From contig JADFUC010001683.1 in assembly GCA_019722365.1 (NCBI GenBank), forward strand, positions 2,170,001 through 2,234,000: a DNA stretch of 64,000 bases, given 5' to 3'. Position numbers and translations under genes: made by a program. Below are positions 40,266-54,100 of this stretch, in pieces (position 1 is the stretch's first letter; the number at the start of each line of letters is the position of its first letter). The DNA comes from Lithospermum erythrorhizon. Lineage: Eukaryota; Streptophyta; Magnoliopsida; Boraginales; Boraginaceae. The notes under the pieces are model-generated. The model was not told where the DNA came from. It searched no databases and was given only the letters and a program-made list of their open reading frames with translations.

Positions 40266-40740
40266 TGTTAATGTCGCGCGTCTGGCATCGAGAAAGTCGG
40301 TCTCACAATCGATATAACAAGATGTTGTTCACTTTATATTCTTAGAGATTAGGTTTTAGAATGGAGCACACGGATATATATACTTAACATGGTATTAGAG
40401 TCAAGCCCGTGGTGATGAGGACACGTGTAGCCTCTAGATCTTGAATTTTAGGCAAATATCGGTAGAATTAAATCTGCCGAGAGAGGGTTACACGTAGAGG
40501 GAGAGTGTTGCAATTTGTGATAAAGATCTTCCAATCATCTATTACCGGATGATTATTACGAGTTTGAATTAACAAATAATAAATGAAAAATTAAATCATT
40601 ACTAGAGGGTTACACGTGAGGAAGAGTATTATAATTATAATAAAAGATCTTCCAATCATCTAGTACCAAATGATTATTACGAGTTTGAATTAAGAAATAA
40701 TAAATGAAAAATTAAATCACTACTAATAGTCTGATGATTT
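40266..40740 (+). mobile_element. Copia/TRIM-like retroelement remnant
   Basis: TGTTAATG begins and CTTAACA ends a 124-bp segment (40266-40389) with matched TGTTAA/TTAACA ends like an LTR. Directly after it is TGGTATTAGAGTC, close to TGGTATCAGAGC, the primer-binding site complementary to initiator tRNA-Met used by plant Copia and TRIM elements. A purine-rich tract AGAGGGAGAG followed by TGTTG at about 40495 resembles a polypurine tract and the start of a 3' LTR. A unit of about 119 bp is then tandemly duplicated (40482-40720, marked by AAGATCTTCCAATCATCTA). No coding sequence; the two putative LTRs do not match, so the call is tentative. Confidence 0.4.
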
Positions 40741-43700
40741 TTTTTTTGATGATTTTTTTAAATGTTTTGGATGTTAATAGAATAACAAGAATTGCTCGTA
40801 AAATAGACATATATATGTTACACTTTTAAGTACGTATAATAATACTTCTTTCTTGTCCTTCGTCATGCATCGCGTTCTTTTTCACGATTTTTAGATTGAC
40901 TTAAAAGCGTAAATATCTTAGATAAAATTATAAAAGTTGACGTTTGAAAATATATATTAAAAGCGAATCACAACAAGATCCCACATATTTATATTATTTA
41001 TTGTCATTAATGAAATTAAGCGAAGTCAAAGATTTGAAAGGATTGATCAGAAAAATTAAAATATAACTATGATTTAGAGATGAAGGGAATATATATTTTT
41101 CTTTGTTGAACATGGGAGAAATTTGAACCTAAAATTTCAATCAATTTCACATCTTTTTAATAAGTATTTGAAATGGATAGATCATAGATGTTGATCGATT
41201 AGCATAATACGAGTAACAATTTGCATGCATGATGCCAAAAGGTTGTGGGGTCATAGTAGTTAAAATTAGGTTACTTTTCACTCGGTCATTTTTCAACTGT
41301 CAATTGGACGTTTTCCAGTATTAGAAATTATGATGAGACACATTACGATAAATTCTTTGCTAGATTCTTTTACATTTATTACTCACATGCGAGCACAAAA
41401 CTAGTTTCATAAAAATTGAGCCTAGACATTGAAGTTGGTTAATTAATGTGAGCGAACGGAATATGTATCAGTTAATTAGAGGATTAATTTTTTTTTAACC
41501 ATTTCAATATCGTTCGTTTTTTATTAATCAATTGATATTAACAAATAAAGTGAAAAAAGATAACCTTAGCACTCTATGTGATTAACCATAGTCAAGATTG
41601 AAGAAGTGAATGAAGAAGAAGGGAAATGATTTATTGCGACAATGGTGACGTCGAAGAAGATGTTTCTTTGTATCTCGCCCACTTATGAAAGATTGGCACT
41701 GAAAAAACTTGGATGCCTAACAAGTACTATTTGAAGAAGAAAGCTGGGGATGGTAATTATGATGAGTTTTCAGAGGAGGGGGTGATACACGTGCCACTGT
41801 CCCAACATAGCTGACGTGGACCAATCAGGGACTTTGCTGGAACGTGCTGATCTATCACTTTGACCCATCCTTACAAACAAGTCCAAATATGTCACCATCA
41901 TCCTCTTAAATGTGTTCAACCAAAGTTTTTACTCTTTCACGTACCACATGATTGCAGGCGATAGGAATGGGAATGGATTTATTATGAGATTTATTGTCAT
42001 GTATTGAATGTGTCAAAAGTTTATTTATATGATTATGTAATTTATTGATAATTGATTTTAAGGTTTAATCATGTTTTATGAACAAATCATAATATAATAT
42101 CATGAATGAATATCTTCGGATAATATATAATGTCAAATCATGTAAGATGTTCCTAGACTATTTCATTTATTTTCAATTGAATTAAAAGTGAAACGACACA
42201 AATAGTTCCATTACATATAACTATACGCTTGAAACAATCCCTAGTCTAATTAAATGCAGCATGATAGTAAAACGGTTCACCTTCAATCAAAGGTTCATGG
42301 GTTAAGAAGTAAATCATTAATTACTAATGATTATCTTTTCTTTGAAAAAGAAAAGGAGAAGAAGATATCATATAATACTCCAATTGACATCAAATGGAAT
42401 AATGTTGTCAACGTAAGGGATCTACGCTATTCATGTTCTTGAGCTACACCTGAACAATGTTGATGTAGCTAGTGGTGGCAAATGGATCGAATGCTCACTA
42501 CATCTGTCCATTAAGGGCGGACTTGGACTGCCCATTACATTTGGATCCCCCCTCCCCTAATGGGCCATCAGCATCACTTACACAGTGATTAGCAAGTCGC
42601 TTGTATCTAGTTAGGGTTTCCTGAAGCCGCCGCCTATGTTTTTTGTGCTCATGTAGTATGTTAGTCCTATATATACAGATGTTACCTCATCTTCAAACTT
42701 GTCATTCAGATCACCAAATATATTTCCTTTTTTCTTGTGTTGTTTACTGCTATATTTTTCCTTTTTCTTTTACTATTATCAATTTTATCTAATGCTGCTC
42801 ACTTATTCTTTTTTAGAAAGAAGATTGATTTGTTATAACAAAGATCTAGTTATATGGAGTACAATTTTTCTATATTCCTTTGAAGACAAAATTTTGCTTG
42901 ATAAGAGTAAACAAACTTTTTAGTCTTACTGGTACGTTTTTACTTTGGATGACGCCTGATTTTACTTTTTGTACGAATGAATTCGAACCTTTTATGGTTA
43001 TTGGTATATTTTTGTGTGGTTTTAGTCGTTAGAACTTAGAACTACCAATTTTTTAATGAATAAACATCTTTAAAACTGTTTTGGCCTGATTATGTACAAC
43101 ATCATTATTTGATAGAATTGTTTATCAGGACCAAGACGATCGACCAAATGAAGTTCTTAACCTTAAGGTTGACAGATTAGAATGCTATGCATTATTGATT
43201 TGCGCTGCCTGAATTCATTCCTGATTTGCACAGTCCATCTAATACAATCGGAATTGTCATCCTCGTTGATGAATCACTTTCTTGGTGTATTGGATGGGCT
43301 GTCCAAATCAAGGATGTCTTCAAAGTAGCGAAGTTGCTTGAGGAATTGGAGACGGCCGAAACCTCTTCGAGTTTTCATATATTAAATTTTTACCGTGAAT
43401 ATGTATTTACTTTTAACTTTTTGATAGTTGTACTTTTTAAATTTTTACCGTGAATATCTATTGTATAATAATTTATGAAAACTATGTCAATGAAAAATAT
43501 ATTTTAACTCTTTCCAATATATTTCTTTATCAAATATTGTAACATAAATAAATATATTTAATGTCAAAATTTAAAAGTACAATTATCAAAAATTAAAAAA
43601 TAAATAATATTTTAAAAAGAAAAAAATATATAAAAAGAACATCTAAATTAAACGACTTGAATAACAAGCCACTTGAACAATAAATTGAATTAGTTTCAAC

Positions 43701-46043
43701 TTATCCTCCAACTCCTCCAAGTCACACCGCCTTCCAAGTCGCACCGCCAAGCAAATATTATCCATATATAGGATATACTACTCTTTTCATATAATATCTG
43801 AATATTCTCCATAATGTGTAACGATCATGGCAATTGACTTGAGAAACACAATAAATTTTGGTGTTAAAGAGTTCTGGCATCTAGATATATGCAAAATGTT
43901 AGAAACACAAAACAAAAGGCCGATAATATGCTAAATGTTAGGTATATACCTAGTTTACATTTATTTTCTGCATCTATGTCGGTTTGTTTTTGCTATTATT
44001 CACAACTTCTAAATATTCCTTCGTAGTAGTACATACGTCGGTTGCCTATAAATGTTGCCACGACCAAAAAGTCCTCTGGTCTCAATTTAATCAGGAAAGT
44101 CGAATATTATTATGGCTAAACATGGGCTATTGACTCTTCTTTATTCTCTTCAATACATGTAGAATAACTTCTTATATATGATCATTTTGCTATTTATAAG
44201 TATTCCTAAGTATTACTATGCATGTAGGGATACTCCCATGTGGTTTACATTGCATATGTTTTGATTCTGGTTATGGTATCTCCTCATCCACAATTGTTCA
44301 AAGGAGGAAACCACCATTATAGGTGTTTATCTCATTCTGTTCTCATTGCCATTAGACAATCCTGGAGATGCACATGGATTTTGTTCTTGAACAATTCAAA
44401 TGTAAAGAAAGGAAAGGATGATTGTTTATTTACCCTTCAAAATAGTGCCATGAAGGGCAATGAAGGAAATCATATTATATTTTACTAACTAAGCCCAAAT
44501 TACAAATCTTGAATACTTAAAAGGTATATTTTCTAAATATAATACGTTTTATCACCTTGAGAGTTGTATTGGTGGATAAGACAAGACTAAAAGTTGTTAT
44601 ATTAGAAGTGAAGATCAACTTGTATGAGTTTGTAGAGAGTAAAAAATAAAGTGGAGATTTTATGAATTTTCTAAATGGTGAATAACCACCAAATTCACTA
44701 TCTTATAGGACACAACTTCCCACTTGACCAATGTGAGATGTCATGATAATATTCGCATACGTGCAATATATATGTTATTAAATTAAATGATATAAAAGCA
44801 GCTTGTAAAATCCATTAGGAGTTCTCCATCAAAAGATAGCAACTACCCTTTCACATATTTAAAGCGCGCAAGAGCTAATAGTTTCCAGCGTCGGCCCACG
44901 GAGGCCGATAACTTTCTGCAGGATTGATCGGCTTTTAGGACTCCAAATTTCTTCCGACTTCTTTGTGCGCAAATAAAATGCTTATTCACCTTGAGTTTTA
45001 CATGATAAATGCGTTGTTTGTAATAAGAATATAATGTACTATATGATCGTATTAGGTTCATAGCCCCGTGTGTGTGATTGTAATGGGTAATAGGAGTAAT
45101 ACTCTGATATTATCTCAGATTAAAGAAATAATTAGATTTGACTTTTGAAATTGAACTTTGACCATCAATTATTAATTATTCATTATTTTAAAAAGTATAA
45201 AATTTATATAATTGGATTCGTCTTTTAAAATACTTTCATAATATTAATTTTTTTAATAATATAATTAAAGAGTAATTGAAAATTAAAAATTTGCTCTACG
45301 ATATGTGAAATCCGATTATTTTTTTGAATTGAAGGAAGTATTATATAAATGATGTTTGTATGGTTTTGAATGGTTAGCAAATGAAATTGCCGGATGTAAC
45401 TGGTAAATGAGTTTTCGATCATTTGTTATATTTTGTGTATCATTATGTTTGTATGTATCATATTAAAGTTATTTGAATTAATTTATTTTGTAAGTTTGTT
45501 AATAATTTTTTTTGGATGAAGTGGTAAAATGAATTAAAATAATAAAGTGAAAAAGTGAATTAGAAATGTGAAAATCGAAAAACTTAAAACTAAAAAGCCA
45601 TTATTTGAAGTGTAGAAAATTATTTTTAATCCACAAAACGACATGCAAGCCAATTAATGCAATTAATGGAGTAATTATAAGATATATGTATCATTTATGT
45701 CAATAATAATTACTCTATCTATTAATCTATTCTGTTTAAGTTTTTTTTTTTTAATTTTTAAATCTATTCTGTTAATAGTTTATGAGAAGTTTCTCATCAC
45801 ATTAAAAAGATAACAAAGCTTTTTTGGTAAATAAGTGTGATGATTTGTTAAGAAAAAGCTCATTATTAGGGATTAAAGGTAACTTGACCGTTATACATGA
45901 CTCATATTTTCTATGATTATCACGTGAATAAAGTGTATTAAGTGTTAAACTCGTTGCCTTAACATGAAATTTGTAAACATTTTGATGGTATATTCAATTA
46001 AACAAATTGTAATAGATTATTCAGCCTTATCACTCTCCTAAGT
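40741..46043. other. Gene-free intergenic DNA
   Basis: No gene found on either strand. A denser, GC-richer piece at 41600-41900 has two ACGTG cores (TACACGTGCC, CTGACGTGGA) as in promoters, but no gene follows it. Segments near 42470-42620, 43100-43380 and 44230-44470 have short open frames with no recognisable domain and are probably transposon debris. The final few hundred bp are the upstream region of the subtilase gene. Confidence 0.4.
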
Positions 46044-49000
46044 ATGGATCAAACTCTTCATATGACCACACCATCATCACTATGCAAAATAACTCTTATA
46101 TTTTTCATTCTTGTTACAAGCCTTGCTAATGAGGAGCAAAATATATATTTGGTTCTTTTGGAAGGTGAACCTGTTGCCTTTCATGGATGTGTAGAGCCTA
46201 ATGGAGAAATGGGGAAATTTGACCTCAAGAGGTGTTGAAATATTTGCATGCTTCCAATTCTTTCTAACAAATCATTTACAATATATACATGTAATATATA
46301 TTGAAGTTTTTATTTCATATATGTGTTGTATTATATGTACTAGAGTAAGTGTAAAGTTTTGGATGTGATGAACTCATGTGTAATAGGTAAGCATGTAATG
46401 ACATGATAAAATAGTCTAATTTAATTGATCATTTGTTCCATTCTTATAGTTTCCACCTCCAAATCAAGCATTACAGAAATTGTAAAATGGTGGGTAAGAT
46501 TTTATACAGTTCGACAAACCACAACCCTCTTATTAGAGGGACATGTTAGAGTATTGACTGCATTATGTTATACTTAATTCCATTATGTCTTCAATTACCT
46601 CAAATTAGACTCTTATAAAATTCATATTTCTTGATACAAGTAATTATTTGTGTTGTTACCTTGCAGTGAAACATCCAAGGTTTATGCGAGTGCCTTAGTT
46701 GATTCACATGACAAGCTTTTGGAGAGCTCTTTGGACATAGGAAGTTATAACAAGCTTTATAGCTTCAAACATATAGTTAATGGATTCGCAATCCACACAA
46801 GTCCTTCTCAAGTGAGTATTTAAAGAATTATATCAATAATTTTACAAGTTTTTATTATAGATGTTCTCAATATTATCTTCCGGAACGTGTAACTATTAAG
46901 TCCCTCAACAAATTTGTACGTTAGCATGTTAAGAATTTATGAGGTTCCGTTCTAAATAAATTGAGAACAAATAAATAGCTCGGGACCTTATTTAACTTCT
47001 GGATAATTTTATTCTACCAATGTTGGACTTCTGTGTCTAAGATAGAACATAAGGGGCCATTTTATCTTTTCCAAGTGATATGTTTAAGCAATGTCCATTT
47101 TCAGGCTGAGAAACTGAAAAATGCTACTGGAGTGAAACTAACAGAGAAAGACAGAAGAATGAAGATGATGACAACTTACACCCCTCAATTTTTAGGGGTA
47201 CCAAATGTATGGACTCAACAAGGAGGAAACAAGAAGGCAGGAGAAGGAATTGTGATTGGTTTTGTTGATACTGGCATTGATCCAATTCATCCTAGCTTTG
47301 CCTATGATCCTTTAACAAAAAACATTTCTCATTTTTCTGGAAATTGTGAGACTGGACCTTTATTCCCCAAGACTTCATGCAATGGTAAAATAATTTCAGC
47401 AAGATTTTTCTCTGCTGGAGCTCAAACATCTACAAAACTTAATTCTTCTGTTGATATTCTTTCACCAATTGATACTGTTGGACATGGAAGGTAAAGTATT
47501 ATTCTCACATGGCTTAGACATATGCTTAAGTTCGATATATGGTACTTATTTTTTCGAGCAAGGGTTTAGTGGTCCAAGTGTATCTTGTATTTACCAAAAA
47601 TTCACTTTGAATCGACTATTCCTTAGATACACACGTCGTGATTCTACCCCCAAATGCACCTAGCTCGAGTTCCATGGGTTCGGGTTCAATGTATGAACTA
47701 CATTTTGTACTCGAGTTAGGTGCGCTATGGGGTAGGAAATCATACTAGCTACACGGTATCATGTTTAATCACCTAATCCGGACCCCTGAACACGAGCCTT
47801 GCAGTCACGTGGCATCAATTGCAGCTGGAAAGTATGGAGTTCCGGTGGTTGTTGAAGGATTCTACTACGGCCAAGCCTCTGGCATGGCACCAAGAGCAAG
47901 GTAAACTATCAAACATTTTCTAAAATATTTTTTTAGTTACTAGAGCTTAAGTCTCTATGAACTAAAATATATATATTTTTTTCTTTTGTAGGATTGCAGT
48001 TTACAAAGCTATTTATCCTACCATTGGAACTACAGCAGATGTATTGGCAGCAATAGATCAAGTAGGCAAATCTTGTTTTCAAATATTAGATACATCTTTC
48101 TACTTTTTTTTTTTTTTTTTTTAAAGGCAAACCCTTTGGATTTACCTCTACAAAAATAGGCGTATGCCACTAAATGCAACACACACACGGTATTCTTTAG
48201 TAAAAGGCGAAAAGAATAGTTAAACTCATGTGCACTGGCTGCGTTAGATACATCTTTCTACTTGATCACTATATTTTAGTAATTATTTTCTCCAATTCTT
48301 CCCGCATTATTATGTCATATTTAGACTTCCTCTACAATTTATGAAATACATTGGAGGTAATTAATTGTCTAGTTTTACAATGACATGGTTTTTGAAATTG
48401 GAAAAGGATATGACAATCAAAATGGGACGGATGGAGTACTAATATTTCGCCTTTCAAATACTAGTTTTAAACATTATCGACTCAACTCTGAAGTAATAGT
48501 TTTGCTTTCTATGTATCATCTGCAGGCAATGTTAGATGGAGTGGATATTTTGACACTGTCAATTGGACCGGATGAACCACCAGAAGAATCAGTGACAGTG
48601 TTGAGCATGTTCGAAATCTTCATGCTATCTGCACGAAGAGCTGGAGTTTTTGTGGTTCAAGCTGCTGGAAATCAAGGTCCAGGACCTTATTCTGTGATAT
48701 CTTATAGTCCTTGGGTTGTAGGTGTTGCTGCCGCTGGGACAGACAGAAGCTATCCTGGTTCTTTACTTCTTGGAAATGGGAAAAGAATTTCCGGTGTAGG
48801 ATTATCAGGTATATCTAATCCTTTCAATGTCTAGACTCTAGATTATCAGGTATCGTAGAACTACACGAATGGTTTTTTTGGTATTTAATATACGTAGGCT
48901 GTCTTTGGCGCTGTTCAATGAACAACGATGGTATGCACTCGCTTAACATTGTAATGACTTTATCTGGCAGGTCCAAATGTTGGAAATCTCAAGTACAAGG

Positions 49001-50686
49001 TAAAACTAGCTAGGGATGCAGTTATGGCAGATGGCGAATTCCCTAGGATACCTGAATACACTGATGAGTGTCAGCATCCACAAGCTTTTGATCGTGCTGT
49101 TGTTCTAGGCAGTGTGGTTCTTTGTACTTTCTCTGCAGGCTTCAACAATGGAACTTCAAGTCTCCTGGCAATTGCACAAACTGCGACAGCTTTGGGATTC
49201 ATGGGGTTTGTGCTTCTCGCAAATCCTGCTTTCGGCGACTATATTGCAGAGCCTTTTCCGTTCTCTGTTCCTGGGATGATGATCCCAAGAGTTCAAGATT
49301 CTCAGGTGAAAAATAACTTCTATTAATGAAGGTTAACAACAACATTGACAGCTAAGTGACAATGTATTGTAGTCTAGTGGTAACACATACCATTTAACCG
49401 AGTAAAAAGTCACTCAATCACACGAGTGGCCAAGTGAGGACCCACTATTGATCTCATTTATCGTAATATTGCTGTTTTATTTTTTGCAGACAATACTTCA
49501 ATACTATGAACAACAAACTTCGAGGGACAATAAGGGGAAGGTAGAACAGTTTGGTGCTCGAGCATCGATAAGTGAAGGAAGAGTAGCCTCTTATATGGGA
49601 AGAGCACCAATTGTAAGCAGATTCTCATCAAGGGGGCCTGATTTTATCAACCAAGAACGAAATCCAATCAATATTTTGAAGCCTGATATTTTGGCTCCAG
49701 GACACCAGATTTGGGGAGCTTGGACCCCTATTAGTGCTCAAAATCCCATGTATGCTGGTAAGAAAAAGTTTGGATGTTCAAGTTTACAATATGATTTGTT
49801 TGGAAATCTCTGAATAGGTCAAAATGTGACAAGAAAATTGAAACAGGAAGTATGTGTTCATTTCTAGAAGTTCAACTACAAAGATAATGATGATGCACAT
49901 TTGTTATTTCAGGCTATAACTTTGCATTAATATCTGGTACAAGTATGGCAGCACCTCATGTTGCAGGAATTGCTGCCCTCATAAAACAGAACCATCCTTC
50001 ATGGACCCCTTCCATGATTGCTTCCGCAATGTCTACAACCGCCATTAAGCATGATAATCATGGCGATCCTCTTATGGCGGAAGGTTTTGGAATTGATGAC
50101 ATTTATCCTGCGGCTCCTTTTGGCTTCGGGGCTGGTCTTGTCAACCCCTCCCAAGCCTCGGATCCAGGCCTGGTGTTTTCAACTGGTAAAACAAAGTTTT
50201 ACACCTCTATCTGGTGCTTATATTCTTTGTGAAACAGATGAAGTATATGGTATTCCATTTTTTCCAGGGTTTGAAGACTACATAACATTTTTGTGCACAC
50301 TTCCTAATGTTGATCCTTCAAGAATCACCATTGCAACAGGAGGAACATGTCCTATGATGACATTAGCCAATAGCCCTTTTGATTTGAACACCCCATCAGT
50401 GACGATAACAGCCCTGGCAGGATCGAGTGAAGCACGCAGGAGTGTCACAAGTGTAGCAAGCAAACCAGAAACTTACTCTTGTTCTATAATACAACCAAGA
50501 GGGGTATCTGTTGATGTACAGCCAAGCTGGTTTACCATAGCACCACAAGAAACTCAAGATTTGGTGATAAGACTCCAAGTCACCAAAGTACTAGATGACT
50601 TCAGCTTTGGTGAGATAGTTTTAACTGGAAGTTTGAACCACATTGTGAGGGTTCCTTTATCAGTATTCCCTGTCTCAATGACATAA
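46044..50686 (+). CDS. Subtilisin-like serine protease, SBT2 family
   Basis: Ten exons, 46044-46231, 46667-46811, 47105-47490, 47805-47900, 47992-48061, 48526-48808, 48971-49305, 49490-49757, 49913-50185, 50268-50686, give 820 residues with no break. Plant subtilases are secreted proteases. An N-terminal signal peptide (ITLIFFILVTSLA) is followed by the I9 propeptide (YLVLLEGEPVAF, HIVNGFAIHTSPSQ). The catalytic triad is complete: Asp in GFVDTGIDPIHPSF, His in VGHGSHVASIAAG, Ser in SGTSMAAPHVAG; the oxyanion Asn is in AAGNQGPGP. A protease-associated insert lies between (FDRAVVLGSVVLCTF). The C-terminal fibronectin-like domain ends VPLSVFPVSMT. The many introns and the sequence place it with the SBT2 group; ALE1 (SBT2.4) of Arabidopsis, which acts in embryo cuticle formation, is a member, but which SBT2 this is cannot be settled here. 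Confidence 0.9.
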
Positions 50687-51141
50687 AATTGGGACAAAAG
50701 ATAAATATACATAAGGTTTTCAAGTTTTTAAACTCCCTGCATTGCAAATGTTGTAAAAAAGAGAATTATATTAGAGAATGACTATATGATATGAGAGAGA
50801 AAAAGAGTAACTTAATAATATATATAGAATTGATTTGAGAATCAAAAATTGATTCTCAAATTTGAGAAATATAGGTCAAGTATTAAAATATTGTAGGACT
50901 ATTACACAAGACATAACTGATTTTTCTAATTTTCTACACAACATTATGGAATCCTGAAAGTGAATAAAAGTGCATTGTAGGAACACTAATGTGAATGCTC
51001 TTACATTTATGAAGACACTACTACAACAAAACTAAGTGAGCTATACATAGAGTACGACAGCGTTCAGCTTCAGGAATTAATCACAAATTAGCACTTTGAT
51101 GATTCTGAATTGTTCAAAGAGCTTGATAACTATTCAGAGCT
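50687..51141. other. Intergenic between convergent genes, with hairpin
   Basis: Contains the subtilase 3' UTR and the RNR1 3' UTR. A perfect inverted repeat, TTTGAGAATCA - AAAAT - TGATTCTCAAA (50834-50860), could fold in either strand. Confidence 0.6.
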
Positions 51142-54100
51142 TCAACTCCCGCATGCAAGGCAATCGTCACGGTTTGCTATTGAACAAACCATCTCGGCCA
51201 TTTTGGTATTGACGTCTGCAGGTACCGCTTCTGAATGTTCCTGGAAAAAGTAAAGCTTTGTTGAGCAAACAGGAGAGAGATTGCACAAGAATGCCGTTTA
51301 AAAGATAGATGATGCAAACCTTGAGCATGGCTGTATCAACTGTGAATTTGATTGCATCTGCTGCAGCACGAGATCTTAAATAGTACATTCCTGTCTTCAA
51401 CCCCTGGAATTTTAAACAGCAAAGCAGAACAATCAAAAGAAAATTCCTGGTGAATTTACACAAAAAATGTGAGTTTGCAGATACATACTTTAGACCAAGT
51501 ATGAAAGTGGAGGGAAGTGAGTTTTCCGAAATTCGGTTGATCCATGTGAATGTTGAGGCTCTGACTCTGGTCAATGAAGCATCCACGGTCCACTGCCATG
51601 TCAACCAGAGTTCGTTGCTTTATCTCCCAGACAGTCCTGAACCAATAAAGAAGTTAGTAGACGAAGAAGACATCAAATGTAAAACTTGTGCTAGCATAAG
51701 ATTGACGTCTCACTTGTAGATCAGTTTGAGTTCATTAGGAATGGTATTGATCTTCTGCACAGAACCATCATCATGGATGATCTGATTCTTTACAGAAGGA
51801 GACCAAAGACCAGTCTCAGTCAAGTCATGAAGCAAATGTTTGTTAACCACAACAAATTCACCACTGCAGATGTCACAAGTTGAGTCAGATCTCATTATAT
51901 GAAAAAATATTAAAACTTACAGAGCTAAAATTAAGAAAACCAATTTATACCTTAAAACTCGACGGCTGTATATATTGGAGGTATAGGGCTCGAAACATTC
52001 ATTATTTCCAAGAATCTGGCTGGTAGAAGCAGTGGGCATTGGTGCTACAAGAAGAGAGTTCCTCACTCCATCTGTTGCTATCATTGAGCGAAGAGCACCC
52101 CAATCCCATCGACTTGAAGGTGTCACGCCCCACATGTCTGGTTGAAGGACTCCCTGGAAAAGAAGTTCTGAAGTGAAATACAATTCTAACTAGACAATTG
52201 ATCCTAGAATCATGACTTTTAACATTTATGGTTCCTCACATGCAAGAATAAAGGATAATATGCTATATAAGTAAAAGTATGTCGAATGCAACTATACAAG
52301 GCAAAAAACTATACCCATGTTCACCACAAAGTTCAAAATTGCTTGGAAAGAACTCACACGTACCTTGCTCACAGGGCTTCCATTATAAGTTTCATAAGGG
52401 CCTTCTTCAGAAGCAAGCTCAGACGATGCTTTAAGAGCATGATAGTACATAGTCTCAAAGATGTCCTTATTCAGCTGCTGAGCCTGCCACAGAAAATAAA
52501 AAACAAGATCATTATCAGGAAAAAGAATAAACAAGAAAACAAGAATGAGATCATTATGGATTTAAGTTTTTACCTCTGGTGAATCAAATGACATGCCAAG
52601 CAATATGAATGTGTCTGCAAGACCTTGAACTCCAATCCCAATAGGCCTATGTCGCATATTTGACCTTCTAGCAGTTTCAACTGGGTAGTAATTAGTATCT
52701 ATAATTTTGTTGAGATTTTTTGTGACTATTGAAGTGACCTATCAATAAGAACAAGATAGAGTTATGACCAATTACAAGTAGCATCATGGGATTAACATTT
52801 GCATCAATAACAAGCAAAGAAAGAAAGATGATAAAAATCAATGGAAACAAACCCTGTTGTTTCTCAAAGTCAAAGTAGCGATTAAAGAACCTCATCAATA
52901 AGCTTTTGCTGGCTGTGATTCAGCTGACACACCCTGAAATAATTTAAACACGGGTTACTTGTTAAAGGGCAGTAAAAACAATAAACAGAATCAAAAGGGA
53001 GAGGAAGTGGCTAATGGAGTTTTATAAATGCTACCTTCTCTAACATATCGCTGCAGCCATTTGAAGCGAGATTGTATTGCCAGTGAAGTTTCTGAGCTTT
53101 TGACTGGCAAATTAATACAATTTCAGCAATAAAGTTACAAAGATTTTATAGTGCCAAGATTCTGTTGATTGCTTTTCCGGTTACAAGTATCCTGGAAAGA
53201 GAACCTGTTAACTTGACAAATCCAAATGCTTAGATACTACAAAGAAAGAAACGATATTGCTGCCAGCTACCTTGTATAACATGTAAGGAGTTCCAGTTTC
53301 AATCTGAGACTTCAGTATTTCAAACCAAAGATTTTGCGCTTTCACAACCTTCTTTTGTTTTCCCTATAAACCCCATGTACAAATAAAATGTTCAAATGTC
53401 TAATTATATAATAAAAAAACAAATATAACTAAATACGAAATAGTGAGTTACCAGTTTTTCATATTGGGTACAATTCCAACAATCAGCTAAACCGGGAGAG
53501 ATTCACTTTGGGCAAAATAAAGACCAGTCATCACATTTTTGGACTCTCTCCATGAAAAAAGATCAGGGATCCGTAGAGAGCATAAATAAATCTCTTCGGC
53601 AATGCTGTTCTTCCTAGAATTGGTAAAAATATGAATGACAAGCTATTAGAGTTACAAGACTAGATGACTGGATAAAACTGTTAAGTTATGAACATAAAAT
53701 CTTAGCAGCTGTTAAAATCACAAGAACTAATAACGAATATCATTGTATTTAGCTCACTGTGAAGTTCTTTCTCAAATCTTAGAATTCATAGCCATCACTG
53801 CATGCCAAGGTTCAAGATAATAACGGCAAAAGCACTCAGGAGAAAATGGCACGAGGACACTTTAGAAGAAAGAACCAACAAATTGTAAGTACTTATAGTA
53901 TCAGGTTTAGATGTATACCTTTCTTCCCGCTTCCCAAGCCTAACATAACTGAAAGTGGTCATTAAAGACCCCTGTATTGGAACTATACCATTGGAAGTTC
54001 CATTTGTTCCACGGATATAACTCCCAGTAGCACGGATATTATGAACCGAAACACCAATTCCACCAGCCGATTTGCTGATAACTGCACACTCCTTTAGGGT

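Noticed and set aside
41600..41900. Promoter of an unseen gene (two ACGTG elements)
   Set aside because: No coding exon with splice sites follows within several kb on either strand.
43226..43453. 75-codon open frame beginning MHSPSNTIGIVILV
   Set aside because: No recognisable domain, no splice-linked neighbour exon, and it sits in repeat-like sequence.
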